DNA of 64,000 nt from Lysobacter auxotrophicus (GCF_027924565.1 NZ_AP027041.1:2542001-2606000), one strand, 5' to 3'. Positions 25,800 to 34,712 are shown, counted from the first letter of the stretch. The notes: generated by a model from the sequence alone, not told the origin. Program-made: numbers and translations.

Positions 25800-26090
25800 T
25801 CACGCGTCGTCCGCCGCCTTCTTCTCGTTCTCCGTCGCCTTCTCCACGATCTCCTCGTAGAGCTGCACCAGCTGCGCGCCGAGCGCGTGGAACTCCGGAT
25901 TGCGCGCGACGAAGTGCTGCCCGTCCTGCGCGTCTTCCAGCGATTCCTTCATGAAGGCGATATCCGCATCGCTCATGCGCTCGCCCGCATCGACGCGCTG
26001 CTTCAGCGCCATCGCGCGCGGCAGGCGGAACTTCACCAGGCGATCGAGCAGGGCCTGCAACGTCGCCGTGTCGTCGGTCGGATGTGCCAT
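25800..26090 (-). CDS. Small helical protein, hypothetical
   Basis: A 96-residue soluble protein, mostly helical and charged (TLQALLDRLVKFRLPRAMALKQRVDAGE, SDADIAFMKESLEDAQ, LVQLYEEIVEKATENEKKA). No cysteine or catalytic motif. I do not recognise a family, although the composition resembles small stress or cell-cycle accessory proteins. The ATG at 26090 has GAGG 8 bases upstream; an in-frame ATG at 26120 lacks a ribosome site. Confidence 0.7.
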   Translation of the reverse strand: MAHPTDDTATLQALLDRLVKFRLPRAMALKQRVDAGERMSDADIAFMKESLEDAQDGQHFVARNPEFHALGAQLVQLYEEIVEKATENEKKAADDA

Positions 26091-26158
26091 GGAAGCCGCC
26101 TCGCTCGCGGGGTGCGCCATTGTGCGCCCGCTGCGGCGAGTGCGGCTTCACATGCGAT

Positions 26159-27343
26159 TCACCGCGCCGGCGTCGCGCCCTTAGCCTCGAACGGCGCCAC
26201 CATCGCCTTCAACAGGCTGCGCTGGTCGTCGTCGCCGGTGATCTCCCACATGAAGACGCCCCGCAGCCCGCGCTCCTTCGCCAGCTGCGAGCGCAGCGCG
26301 ATGGATTTCGCGTCCTCGTAGCTGACGAAGATGTTCTCGTCGGCATTGAACAGGTACGGCGTCTGCGCGACGTCGTGCCAATGCTGGACCCACCGGGGAT
26401 CCTTCAGCAGCTTGGACTGGATGTCGCGCCAGTCGCCGGCGGCATAGGGCTCGGTGTACGGCTGGTACAGGCCGTTGTTCGCGGCCCGCTTCACGCGGAA
26501 GCCGCGACCGTAGAACGGCACGCCCAGCACCAGCTTGTCGGCCGGCACGCCATGCTGCAGGTAGAAATCCACCGCGCCTTCGACGTTGTTCGCGCGGCGA
26601 AGCTCCGGCGGCAGCGGATCCTGCGGCACTTCGCGCAGCGGCGCGTTGAACGTGGACACGCTCGAGAACGCGGTGCCCATGTCGTAACTCATGAGGTTGA
26701 CGAAATCGAGCACCTCGCCCAGCGCCTTGAGGTCGTAGCTCTTCGCCGGATCGTAGGGTCCAGCCGACTGCATGCGACCGGCCGGCAGTGCCGCGGTCAG
26801 CAGGTATGCCTGCCCGCGCTGCTTCGCCTTCGCGTCGAGCTGGCGGCGGAATTCCTTCGCCAGCAGCGTTGCGTTTTCGCGATCCTCCGGCCGCGCGGCG
26901 ATTTCCTTCGGCCCGCCGTACACCGGGAATTCCCAGTCCAGATCCACGCCGTCGAAGCTGCCGCGATGCGTATCGAAGAACATCGCCAAGCACGAGGACA
27001 CGAAGCGCTTCCGGCTCTCGTCCGTCAACGCCGCATCGGAGAAACCGCCCGCTTCCCAGCCGCCGATCGAAATGATGCTGCGCAGCTTCGGATGCTGCTT
27101 CTTCAGCGCGGCCAGCTCGCCAAAACGCGCCGGCGCGTCGGCGTCCACCACGCAGCGGCCGTCCTCGATGCGCGCGAAGGCGTAGAACAGGTGCGTGACG
27201 GTGTCGGCGGGAATGTTCGACACGGGATACCGCGCGGCGTTTCCGCCCGGGTAATACGCGCCGATGATCGGTTCGGCGGCGAACACCGGCGCGGCGAAGG
27301 CGGACAGGACGATGGCGGCGGCGGCGAGGCGTTGGCGAAGCAT
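26159..27343 (-). CDS. Secreted glycoside hydrolase family 18 chitinase
   Basis: A 394-residue enzyme with a Sec signal (LAAAAIVLSAFAAPVFA). The catalytic GH18 motif DGVDLDWEF contains the D-x-x-D-x-D-x-E with the proton-donor Glu. The SIGG strand (RSIISIGGWEAGGF) and the later NLMSYDMG and FMWEITGDD are the usual family blocks. There is no carbohydrate-binding module. It would hydrolyse chitin or related N-acetylglucosamine polymers outside the cell or in the periplasm, fitting a predatory or chitin-degrading lifestyle. ATG at 27343 is placed at the start of the signal peptide. The Gfo/Idh/MocA gene is 79 bases upstream on the same strand. Confidence 0.92.
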   Translation of the reverse strand: MLRQRLAAAAIVLSAFAAPVFAAEPIIGAYYPGGNAARYPVSNIPADTVTHLFYAFARIEDGRCVVDADAPARFGELAALKKQHPKLRSIISIGGWEAGGFSDAALTDESRKRFVSSCLAMFFDTHRGSFDGVDLDWEFPVYGGPKEIAARPEDRENATLLAKEFRRQLDAKAKQRGQAYLLTAALPAGRMQSAGPYDPAKSYDLKALGEVLDFVNLMSYDMGTAFSSVSTFNAPLREVPQDPLPPELRRANNVEGAVDFYLQHGVPADKLVLGVPFYGRGFRVKRAANNGLYQPYTEPYAAGDWRDIQSKLLKDPRWVQHWHDVAQTPYLFNADENIFVSYEDAKSIALRSQLAKERGLRGVFMWEITGDDDQRSLLKAMVAPFEAKGATPAR

Positions 27344-27422
27344 GCAGGCGTCTCGTTGGGGGTGACGAACGATACCGCAACGAGCCGACTGCACGCTTCG
27401 CTGCAGGTTCGGCGAAACGCGC

Positions 27423-28523
27423 CTACGTCAGCGTCACCGCCCTGCCCGTCCGCGCCGACTCGTAGATCGCCTGCATGATGCGCACGTCGCGCAGGCCTTC
27501 CTCGCCCGGGACTTTCGTGGGGCGGTTCTCGAGGATGCATCGGGCGAAATCGTCCATTTCCGCGGCGAACAGGTCGATCTCCGGGAAGCGGATTTCCTTG
27601 CCGTCGCTGCGACGCCCGTGGTTGCCGTCGTAGAAGAATGCCGGGTCGAGCTCGAACCAGCCGCGCTCGGCGTTCACCCGCAGGTTCTGGATGCGCCCGG
27701 CCTGGTAGCTGGTGCTGCAGTACGCGACGACCCCGCTCGGGAACTTCGTCGTCCACACCATGGTTTGGTCGACCTGCGCGAACTTCATCGGGTCGGTCTT
27801 CGTCTCGATCGCCGACACCAGCACGGGTTCTTCGCCGGTGAGGTAACGCGTGGCCTGCAGCGCGTAGATGCCCACGTCCATCAGCGCGCCGCCACCGGCG
27901 AGGTCGCGCTTGAGGCGCCACTGCGTCGGATCGCCCACGTCGATCGCAAAGCCCGTCTGCACGATCGTCGGCTTGCCGAACACTTCCTCGCGCACCAGTC
28001 GGATGCATTCCAGATGATGCGGGTCGTACTGGCAGCGGTACGCCGTGCCGAGCAGGCGGCCCGCGCTGCGGCAGGCGTCGATCATCGACTGGCAGCGTTC
28101 GACCGAGATTTCCAGCGGCTTCTCGCAGAACACGTGCTTGCCGGCTTTCGCCGCGGCGATGGTGTGCGGCGCGTGCAACGCGTTGGGCGTCACGACGTAG
28201 ACGATGTCGATGTCCGGGTTGTCGGCCATGCGATGCATCGTGTCGTACGAGTACACGCTGCCGTCGGCGATGCCGTACTTCGCCTGCCACGCCGCCGCCT
28301 TCGCCGGCGTGCCGGTGACGATGCCTGCGATCCGGCAGTGCTGCGTCTTCATCAGCGCCGGCGCGATCTGGTTCTCGCTCAGTCGTCCCAGCCCGCAGAT
28401 CGCGACGCCGAGTTTGCGCGACTGCCGCGATTTATCGCGCGTGGCGCTGGTGCTGATGAACGGCGCGGCGGCCAGCGCGATGGCGGTTTCGGCGAGGAAC
28501 CTGCGGCGATGCGGATTGGGCAT
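27423..28523 (-). CDS. Tat-exported Gfo/Idh/MocA family oxidoreductase
   Basis: A 366-residue NAD(P)-dependent sugar oxidoreductase-like protein. The N-terminus carries PHRRRFLAETAIALAAAPF, a twin-arginine signal, as in glucose-fructose oxidoreductase. The Rossmann glycine motif is VAICGLGRLSENQIAP, the conserved EKP is in HVFCEKPLE, and GGGALMDVGIYALQATRYLTG matches the catalytic region. Substrate unknown; sugar or glycan oxidation in the periplasm with a tightly bound cofactor is likely. It lies upstream of the chitinase, so the pair could act on amino-sugars, but that is inference. Confidence 0.87.
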   Translation of the reverse strand: MPNPHRRRFLAETAIALAAAPFISTSATRDKSRQSRKLGVAICGLGRLSENQIAPALMKTQHCRIAGIVTGTPAKAAAWQAKYGIADGSVYSYDTMHRMADNPDIDIVYVVTPNALHAPHTIAAAKAGKHVFCEKPLEISVERCQSMIDACRSAGRLLGTAYRCQYDPHHLECIRLVREEVFGKPTIVQTGFAIDVGDPTQWRLKRDLAGGGALMDVGIYALQATRYLTGEEPVLVSAIETKTDPMKFAQVDQTMVWTTKFPSGVVAYCSTSYQAGRIQNLRVNAERGWFELDPAFFYDGNHGRRSDGKEIRFPEIDLFAAEMDDFARCILENRPTKVPGEEGLRDVRIMQAIYESARTGRAVTLT

Positions 28524-28566
28524 GGTGGCGTCTCGAGGGGTCGACCGGTCATGCGATGCGATGGAA

Positions 28567-29487
28567 TTACGGATGCGCCAGCGCGTACTCCAGCGCGGCG
28601 CAAACGGCGGTGGCCTGCGCGGTGTTGCACTGTTCCGGCGTCGCGCGCGGGCTGTCGGGATAGACCTCGGTCGTGGTCTTGTAGCGCGCGTCGGTGATGC
28701 CGGCGCACAGCCCAAGCTTGCGCAGCGAATACTCGATCACGCCCGGCGCCACCACCGGCGAGCCGATGATGCGGCCCTGCGCGTCCGCCGGCGCGATGTG
28801 CGTGACCTTCGATACCGCGTCGATCACGGCCTTCTGGAATTCCGGCTGCGGGTTCTCGCTGTCGTCCACGAGGTAGAAGCCGTCGGGAATGCCATCGGGT
28901 TCGAACGGCTTGCCATCGCGCGCGGCGAGCGCCGGGCGGAACTCGGACTCGTCGGTGTCGGTGGTTTCGTGCAGGTCGATGTGCACCAGCACGCGATCGC
29001 GCACCGGCGCGACCAGCTTCATCAGCGCCGCCGATTCCTGCGCGGGGCTGTCGTCGCGAAAGGAACGGTTCGGGTCGATGGCGTTCGCATTCCAGCGATG
29101 GATGCGCTCGTACGCCCACGGACTCACGCACGGCGCGACCAGCAGGTTCACGCGGCCGGCGAAATCGGCCGCATGCTCGCGCACGAACTGCAACGCGCCA
29201 TGTACGCCGCTGGTTTCGTAGCCGTGCACGCCGCCGGTGACGAGCGCGACCGGCAAGGCGTCGTTCCAGTCGCGGCTGCGGATGGCAAGCAGCGCAAAGC
29301 GTTCGTCGCCGTATTCCACGGTGCCGTATTCGACGACGTCGAACGTCGAGCGCAATCCGTCCACCGCGGCGACCACTTCGTCGGCATAACTGCGACGGCG
29401 CACCTGCGAGGCGAGCCACTGCGCTTTCTCCGCCGCGCCCCAGGGCGTGCCGGAGGTGCCAATGGGATACGGGGCCGTGTGGTTCAT
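28567..29487 (-). CDS. M14-family metallopeptidase / AspA-like carboxypeptidase
   Basis: A 306-residue zinc hydrolase of the M14/succinylglutamate desuccinylase fold. Zinc ligands are in VTGGVHGYETSG (His and Glu, H-x-x-E) and HIDLHETTD (second His). AIDPNRSF contains the substrate-binding Asn-Arg pair. There is no signal peptide, so it should be cytoplasmic. The substrate may be a peptide or an N-acyl amino acid. Its stop is 43 bases before the start of the Gfo/Idh/MocA gene, so the two and the chitinase may share a transcript. Confidence 0.8.
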   Translation of the reverse strand: MNHTAPYPIGTSGTPWGAAEKAQWLASQVRRRSYADEVVAAVDGLRSTFDVVEYGTVEYGDERFALLAIRSRDWNDALPVALVTGGVHGYETSGVHGALQFVREHAADFAGRVNLLVAPCVSPWAYERIHRWNANAIDPNRSFRDDSPAQESAALMKLVAPVRDRVLVHIDLHETTDTDESEFRPALAARDGKPFEPDGIPDGFYLVDDSENPQPEFQKAVIDAVSKVTHIAPADAQGRIIGSPVVAPGVIEYSLRKLGLCAGITDARYKTTTEVYPDSPRATPEQCNTAQATAVCAALEYALAHP

Positions 29488-29600
29488 GCGCGATGCTCGG
29501 TGCTTGGGGTGAACGCGGACTCTAGCATCGGGACATTCGCCATGCCGCATGCGCAACGCCCGCCATACGGCGGGCGCGGCGTCGGCAATATGGCAGCGCC

Positions 29601-29861
29601 CTACGGTGCGTCCGGCACCTCGCACGACCAGACGGAGCTGGCGATCCACTGGTTCGCGCGCGTGAGGTGGTTGTAGACCTCCTCGATCGGCTCGCCGCCC
29701 TGCGCGCTGCACCTGGATACGGCATCGGCGCGTGCGGCTTCGAGCGCGATGCCCGGGTCGTAGCTGATGCCCGAGCCGGACACGTGCGTGATGGCCGCCA
29801 TGGCCGCGCCCGATGCGAGCAGCGCGAGCGACATCACGCTGATGGTGGCTGACTTCCTCAT
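29601..29861 (-). CDS. Small exported protein, hypothetical
   Basis: An 86-residue protein with a signal peptide (ATISVMSLALLASGAAMAA). The mature ~63 residues include two cysteines (SRCSAQGG and WSCEV) that could pair in the periplasm, and the region ALEAARADAVSRC. Not assigned to a family. ATG at 29861 preceded by AGGAGATCGAC, a strong ribosome site, which supports a real gene. Preceded by a short non-coding region with a REP-like arm. Confidence 0.72.
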   Translation of the reverse strand: MRKSATISVMSLALLASGAAMAAITHVSGSGISYDPGIALEAARADAVSRCSAQGGEPIEEVYNHLTRANQWIASSVWSCEVPDAP

Positions 29862-30014
29862 GTCGATCTCCTGTGTTCGTGGTGAACGCAGGCATTTCGA
29901 GGTGAGCGATGGCGCGGCGAGAGTGAAGAAGGGGTAAGACGGGCGTAAAGGTGGCTGACGGGTGTTGCGGGGCGTGACGTGCGTCGCGTTGTTTGCAGCG
30001 CGGGCCCGTACGCA

Positions 30015-30049
30015 CCACCCGGATGCGATTCGCTTACCCGGGCTACAGG
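30015..30049. repeat. REP-like arm, CGCTTACCCGGGCTACA family
   Basis: CACCCGGATGCGATTCGCTTACCCGGGCTACAGG matches the right half of the repeats at 11775 and 42592. Only one arm with a short partner is present. It lies downstream of the DUF3228 gene. Confidence 0.55.
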
Positions 30050-30059
30050 CGCGAATCCG

Positions 30060-30617
30060 TCAGCCGCGCCAGTTCGCGTGCGTGCGCCAGAACGCCACGC
30101 TGCGCAGGTACGCGTCGCGGTCCAGCCGCACGCCGGAGCCGCCTTCTTCCACGCCGAGCGCGTTGCGCATGATGGTGATGGGCGCCATCGGTGTTTCCTC
30201 CGGCTCGGCGGTATACATGCAGCCGACGACGCCCCAGTCGGCGTCGATGTCGGTACCTTCCTTGGCCAGTTGCTCGCGGCTGTAGAGGATGACGATGAGG
30301 TATTCGGCCACGGGCGGTTCCAAGCCTTCGAACCAGCGCACCAGCACGGGGAGCTCATCGCGCGTGCGCGCGTCGTAGTCGGTCCGCAGCAGGTGCCGGT
30401 TCGCGTCGGTGATCGGCACCGCCAGGCACTTGGTCGACGTCCAGTTGCGATGCACGTGCAGCTTGCAGAACGGCGCGTAGCCGTCGAGCACTTTCAGCGG
30501 CGGCACGTCGTTGAGATGGCGTTCGAACTGCTCCGGCGTGCAGTCCTGGATCGTGTTGCGCCGCGGCTCGCGCGGGAACAGGCGTGGGCGGGCGAAGTCG
30601 GTAAGGACGATGGTCAT
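30060..30617 (-). CDS. DUF3228 family protein
   Basis: A 185-residue soluble protein whose sequence fits DUF3228: DFARPRLFPREPRRNTIQDCTPEQFERHLN, APFCKLHVHRNWT, ITDANRHLLRTDYDART, YLIVILYSREQL and WGVVGCMYTAEPEETPMAPITIMRNALG. Function unknown. Family members are conserved in many proteobacteria and eukaryotes. Lies after the COQ7-like operon with a 75-base gap. Confidence 0.82.
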   Translation of the reverse strand: MTIVLTDFARPRLFPREPRRNTIQDCTPEQFERHLNDVPPLKVLDGYAPFCKLHVHRNWTSTKCLAVPITDANRHLLRTDYDARTRDELPVLVRWFEGLEPPVAEYLIVILYSREQLAKEGTDIDADWGVVGCMYTAEPEETPMAPITIMRNALGVEEGGSGVRLDRDAYLRSVAFWRTHANWRG

Positions 30618-30692
30618 GGGGCGAGGCGAGTGCGCGAAAGCGGCATTATTCCGCGATGGCGCGCGTTTCGCCCAGCGTGCGCGAGGCGACGC

Positions 30693-31235
30693 TCAGAGCT
30701 TCATCCCCAGCCAGATCACCGTCTGCGTGGCGCACGACACGATGGGCCGCAGCACGCGATACAGCACGCCGCGCTGGTCCACATGCGTCGCGGCCTGGTC
30801 GTGGTGCGCGCGTTCCTCTTCGGCGATGGCGTTGATGGCGTCCACCGCGGCCGCGTCCACGCCGCGCAACAGGACCAACTGGTGCTCCAGATGACGGAGC
30901 ACGACGCTCTCGACGGCGACCGTCGTGGCCGATATCGCCGCTTTGCCAAGCACGCCGGTCATCAATCCCAGCGTCAGTCCGCCGAGGCCGCACAGCCAGT
31001 AGCCGCGACAGCGCCGGCGTCCGCACGTGGCGAGTTCGGCGCCGAAGATCTCGCGATGACGCCGCTCGTGCGATCGGAACTCGATCAGCTCCGCCACGAG
31101 TTCCGGCGCCAGCAGCCGCGCCATCGCGATCTGGCCGGTGTAGATCGAGATGGCGCCGAATTCGCCCGCATGGTTGACCTTGAGGATGCGGCTGCCCAGG
31201 TCGGTGATGCTCACCCGTTCTTCCACCAGTTCCAT
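30693..31235 (-). CDS. COQ7-like di-iron protein (demethoxyubiquinone hydroxylase family)
   Basis: A 180-residue protein with the COQ7 fold. Di-iron ligands are in VNHAGEFGAISIY (Glu), FRSHERRHREIF (E-x-x-H), VAVESVVLRHLEHQL (Glu) and AIAEEERAHHDQA (E-x-x-H). A hydrophobic segment (CGLGGLTLGLMTGVLG) sits in the middle, as in membrane-bound COQ7. The family hydroxylates 5-demethoxyubiquinone, so a role in ubiquinone synthesis is the first guess, but it is not adjacent to ubi genes. It overlaps the upstream gene by 1 base (TGATG), indicating translational coupling. Confidence 0.8.
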   Translation of the reverse strand: MELVEERVSITDLGSRILKVNHAGEFGAISIYTGQIAMARLLAPELVAELIEFRSHERRHREIFGAELATCGRRRCRGYWLCGLGGLTLGLMTGVLGKAAISATTVAVESVVLRHLEHQLVLLRGVDAAAVDAINAIAEEERAHHDQAATHVDQRGVLYRVLRPIVSCATQTVIWLGMKL

Positions 31236-31849
31236 CAGGCGTCACCCATCGCGGCGCCGCGCAGCCTGCCCGCCGCGGAGGCGTAGATGCCGCCCGCGAT
31301 GAGGAAGCAACCGGCGTAGATCGCCGCCTGCGTGAACCCCGAGCCGAGCCACAACGCGACGATCGGCACGGTCGACAGGAACAGCGCGAACAACAGCAGG
31401 AAGCGTTGCATCAGCGGTTCGTAATGTGCCGCCTGCCACTGCGGCCAGCGGCGCGCGAAGGCGAAGGCGTCCGCGTCAGCGGGCGCGAGTCGCTGCGCGA
31501 TGCTCGCCTCGACGCGCGCGATGTGCGAGAGGTAGTACTGCACCAGCGCCTGCTTGGCGAGCGTTCGCGTGCCGACGATGGCGATGAAGAACAGGATGGC
31601 GACGAAGCCCGTCAGCGGCGCCCATCGGCCGAGCGCGGCCGCGGGAAACTGCGCCGACACCGGCACCCACGCGGCCATCGCGCCGGTCGAGAACAACAGC
31701 CCGAAATCCTCGAACGAACTGCGCGAATAGCTGTCGCACTTGTCGCCCAGGTAGGTGTACTGCCGCAACAGGTCGGGCGGTACGTCGATGGGCGTTGCTT
31801 CCCTTATCGATTGCGTAGGTTGCGATTCCCCTTGCCCTGCTCCGTCCAT
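31235..31849 (-). CDS. Membrane protein in the COQ7 operon, hypothetical
   Basis: A 204-residue protein with two pairs of hydrophobic helices (about 66-108 and 147-190) separated by a charged segment that includes DAFAFARRWPQWQAAHYEPL. The N-terminal ~40 residues are polar. No family recognised. The ATG at 31849 follows AGGGGGCGTC; an in-frame GTG at 31894 would instead overlap the stop of the small ORF at 31891 in a GTGA arrangement. Its last base is the first base of the COQ7 start, so the two are coupled. Confidence 0.72.
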   Translation of the reverse strand: MDGAGQGESQPTQSIREATPIDVPPDLLRQYTYLGDKCDSYSRSSFEDFGLLFSTGAMAAWVPVSAQFPAAALGRWAPLTGFVAILFFIAIVGTRTLAKQALVQYYLSHIARVEASIAQRLAPADADAFAFARRWPQWQAAHYEPLMQRFLLLFALFLSTVPIVALWLGSGFTQAAIYAGCFLIAGGIYASAAGRLRGAAMGDA

Positions 31850-31890
31850 GACGCCCCCTGCGCTTGGTCGTGAGTGGATGTGCCCGACGT

Positions 31891-32064
31891 TCACAGCTCC
31901 GGAGTGGAGTCGGCGATGACCTTCATCGCTTCCTCCGCTCTGCGCTGTTGTTCGCGGTTGGATCTGGCTGGCGGTTGTTGCGTCGTCCGAGCGCAGTGGT
32001 CGATCCAGGTGCCTGACGGCGCATCCACGACCTCCCTACAAGGATCGACTTGACTGCCTGTCAC
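31891..32064 (-). CDS. Micro-ORF (57 aa) overlapping the Mrr nuclease stop, hypothetical
   Basis: A 57-residue frame, starting at a GTG whose last three bases are the stop of the upstream Mrr-type gene (GTGA overlap). It reads VTGSQVDPCREVVDAPSG to REQQRRAEEAMKVIADSTPEL. It has two cysteines, no membrane segment and a charged helical C-terminus. Its own stop again falls in a GTGA beside an alternative start of the next gene. The chain of overlaps supports a real coding segment, but the frame is short and could be chance. Confidence 0.35.
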   Translation of the reverse strand: MTGSQVDPCREVVDAPSGTWIDHCARTTQQPPARSNREQQRRAEEAMKVIADSTPEL

Positions 32065-32792
32065 CTGGACGGCTGCGACACCGTCTGGGGCGTCGCCGCG
32101 CGAACCGGCACCACCGTGGCACGCGGTACCGTCGGGGCGAGCGTGCTCTGTAGCGTCCGCACGATGTACTGCGTCATGAACGCCATGAACGCAAGAAAGA
32201 CCAGCGCAGCTGCGATCTTCACCGCGAACATGGCCATGAGGCTGCGCGCGCCGGCGCGTCGCCCCCGCCCCGCAGTGCCGTAACGAATGCGATCCTCGGC
32301 AGCCGACAGCAGGCGCTCCCCGACGCGTCGCGCAACGGCGGCGGGCATGCCATCGGTCGCACCGATGCGGACCTCGAACGCCGGCGCGGGCTCGCGGATC
32401 GGCCCGAGCATCATCCGTAATTCGTCGCCATCGATCAGTTGCACATGCCCGAGCTTCTGCGCGGCCTCGATGGCGGCCTTCGTGAACTCGCCGCTGTTCG
32501 CGAGGATCGCGCCGGTTGCGCCGTGATTCACCATCAGCCCAAGCAGCTCATGCACGGCGTTGTGCGGCACCTTCATCGCGTTCCAGTGCTTGCACTGGAC
32601 GATGACGAACTGCTCGCCGCGGCGAAGCTTCAGGTCGATGCCGCCGTCGGTTTTCGCCGCCGTGGCGCCCGTGCCGACGTGTTCGACGTCGTAGCCCTCG
32701 CTGCGGTAGTACGAGGCGAGCAGCGCTTCGAGCTGATCCCAGCCGACGCGCGAGAGGGCGTCGCTGCGGCGGTTCCTGACGGGCTTCAGCAT
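32061..32792 (-). CDS. Mrr-type restriction endonuclease-like protein with C-terminal membrane anchor
   Basis: A 243-residue protein. Residues about 10-125 form an Mrr_cat PD-(D/E)xK domain: WDQLEALLASYYRSEGYDVEH, the metal-binding Asp in KTDGGIDLKL, the Q-x-K in FVIVQCKHW and the closing GATGAILANSGEF. A polar linker follows, then one membrane helix (about 187-210, MFAVKIAAALVFLAFMAFM) and a short tail. A nuclease domain tethered to the membrane by its C-terminus is a known arrangement but unexplained here. It heads the overlapping operon leading to the COQ7 gene. Codon use matches the resident genome, unlike the other nuclease at 36119. Confidence 0.82.
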   Translation of the reverse strand: MLKPVRNRRSDALSRVGWDQLEALLASYYRSEGYDVEHVGTGATAAKTDGGIDLKLRRGEQFVIVQCKHWNAMKVPHNAVHELLGLMVNHGATGAILANSGEFTKAAIEAAQKLGHVQLIDGDELRMMLGPIREPAPAFEVRIGATDGMPAAVARRVGERLLSAAEDRIRYGTAGRGRRAGARSLMAMFAVKIAAALVFLAFMAFMTQYIVRTLQSTLAPTVPRATVVPVRAATPQTVSQPSR

Positions 32793-32920
32793 GCGGCCTC
32801 CGCGATCAGTGCGAACGTGCTCGCCAGCCAATCGCGGCGCTGCGCGGCCGATTCCTGCAGCACGTCGCACGATATCGGCAGCGCCGCGCGACCGAAACAT
32901 CGCGGGCTGCTGCAGCGCAT
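32786..32920 (-). CDS. Tiny Cys-containing ORF upstream of the Mrr gene, hypothetical
   Basis: A 44-residue frame (MRCSSPRCFGRAALPISC, then DVLQESAAQRRDWLASTF and an end in EAAC) whose stop lies inside the first codons of the Mrr-type gene. An in-frame GTG at 32941 would extend it to 51 residues and almost touch the stop of the TPR gene. Four cysteines and resident-like codons are suggestive, but no ribosome site is evident. It could be a translated leader or chance. Confidence 0.27.
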   Translation of the reverse strand: MRCSSPRCFGRAALPISCDVLQESAAQRRDWLASTFALIAEAAC

Positions 32921-32943
32921 GATCGGCACCCACGCACGCACGA

Positions 32944-34503
32944 CTATCTGCCCGCGGGTCGCACAGGCGTCTGCGTAGACCGCGCCTTCAGTTCTTCCTC
33001 GAGTTCCTGTGCGCGGACCACCGTTCGCCGATCGAAACTTTTCTGCGGGTCGGCCAGGACCTTCACCTGCTCCAGCGCCGCCAACGCGGCATCGGCATCG
33101 TGCGGGGCCAACGCCCGCGCGCGGGTGAGCCAGGCCGATGCGGAGTTCGCGAACTCCGTCACCAGATCGTGCGTACAGGCATCCGCTTCCTTCGGCATCA
33201 TCGGAGTCAGGAACGTCTGGCAATACCGGAGCATCGCCTCGCCGCGCGAATCGCCCTCCATCGCGCGCCGGTAGTAATCGCGCGCGGCCGCACTCGTTTC
33301 CGTCACGCGGGCGATGTCCCCCATCAGCAGGAGGAACCTGGGTTCGTCCGGTTCCTTCTGCAGGGCGATGCGCATGTCCGAACGCGCCCAGTCGTAATCG
33401 CGGAAGTGGTCGGTCATCAGGCCGGCGCGCGCATAGCGGTTCCACGCGTCGTTCGGCTCGAATCGCAGCGCCTGCGAGTAATACACGACCGCCAGCCAGT
33501 GCTGGCGGATGTCCCAGTAGCCACTGCCGGCATCGGCCAACAGCGTCGGGTTCGGCCCCATGTTCGCGGCGGCCACCAGCGTCTGGACTACCTCACCGTG
33601 GCTGTCCGCCGCAGACGCCTCGTACCCCGCCGCATCACCGAGGAAAACGCCGAGCGCCGGGTTGTGCTCCGTGCGCGAGGCAGCGAAGGCGACCGCGCGC
33701 TCCAGCGCCTCGTGCGACCCGCTCCATCGCGGCTCGGCCGCGCGGATCAGTTCGCCTTCGACGAAGTACGAGTCGGGATCGGTCTTCCGACAGTGCGTGG
33801 CCGCGAACGTCTCCAGTGCATCCGAGCTCTGGCGCCCGATGGCGTTGAGCCGGGTGCAGGCAGGGGTGAGGCGCGGTTCGATTTCCAGCACCTGCGTGAG
33901 CAGCGGGATGGCCTGGGCGAAATAGCCGTGCATGCGCTCCAGTTGCCTGGGCGACGTCCGGGAGGCGACCGCGGTGCCGCGCTCGCTCCACCCGGCCGCG
34001 GCGAAGTGCGCACCGGCCGCCAACTTCGCGAATGCGCTTTCCGGCGCTGCCTGCAGCCAGCGCTGCGAGATTTCGCCGGCGCGCGGCCTTTTGTCGAACA
34101 CGCGCACCGCGATGAAGATCTGGTCGCGCTGGGCGGGATCGCGATAGTGCGCATCCAGCAGCCCCGCGAACCCGCTTTCCAGCGCGGCCACGCCCGCAGG
34201 AGTGGCGAGCAGCGAGTCGATCTTGTCGAGCGTCAGCGCCGGCGCGCGCAACATCGCGCAACGGCCCTGCGCCGCGCCAGCAAGCCACTGGTTGCCGGGC
34301 AGGTCCGGATGCGCGTTGCAGCGCGCCTCCTCGTCCGGCATCGCGTCTGCGAGCCGGACCTGCGCGATGTAATCCGCGAACTCCGCTGGCGGCGCGACAG
34401 GCGTCGGCACGGTGGGCGGCGGCGGTGGCATGGCGTGCGTTGGCTGGAACAGCATCGCGCTCCCCAGCGCGACGCCTGCGACGGCAATCCGGATCCCTGG
34501 CAT
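32944..34503 (-). CDS. Periplasmic tetratricopeptide-repeat protein
   Basis: A 519-residue protein with a signal peptide (RIAVAGVALGSAMLFQPTHA) followed by a Pro-rich stretch (MPPPPPTVPTPVAPP). The rest is helical with TPR-like units: QAIPLLTQVLEIEPRLTPA, WLAVVYYSQALRFEPNDAWNRYARAGL, YDWARSDMRIALQKEPDEPRF and ARDYYRRAMEGDSRGEAML. Several cysteines (RCNAHP, GRCAML, CTRLN, THCRKTD) could form disulfides after export. A scaffold role in the envelope is likely; the partner is unknown. ATG at 34503 follows GGGGAGAAAAC. Confidence 0.8.
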   Translation of the reverse strand: MPGIRIAVAGVALGSAMLFQPTHAMPPPPPTVPTPVAPPAEFADYIAQVRLADAMPDEEARCNAHPDLPGNQWLAGAAQGRCAMLRAPALTLDKIDSLLATPAGVAALESGFAGLLDAHYRDPAQRDQIFIAVRVFDKRPRAGEISQRWLQAAPESAFAKLAAGAHFAAAGWSERGTAVASRTSPRQLERMHGYFAQAIPLLTQVLEIEPRLTPACTRLNAIGRQSSDALETFAATHCRKTDPDSYFVEGELIRAAEPRWSGSHEALERAVAFAASRTEHNPALGVFLGDAAGYEASAADSHGEVVQTLVAAANMGPNPTLLADAGSGYWDIRQHWLAVVYYSQALRFEPNDAWNRYARAGLMTDHFRDYDWARSDMRIALQKEPDEPRFLLLMGDIARVTETSAAARDYYRRAMEGDSRGEAMLRYCQTFLTPMMPKEADACTHDLVTEFANSASAWLTRARALAPHDADAALAALEQVKVLADPQKSFDRRTVVRAQELEEELKARSTQTPVRPAGR

Positions 34504-34712
34504 GTTTTCTCCCCTTTGTGCCAGCAACGCTAGCGCAGTTGGGGAGCGGTGGACAGGGGTGGTCGCCGGGCGTGCGGACGGCCCGGCGATCGCTCGCGCT
34601 GGCGCGCGCCGCCGCGGTTTTCAGGCGCCGCGGGCAGCCGCGGCGCCATGCGTCGGTGTTCCTTGTGCCGTCACCCGCCGTCGCGCGGAGTAGCGGCGAA
34701 ATGCCCCGTGCG

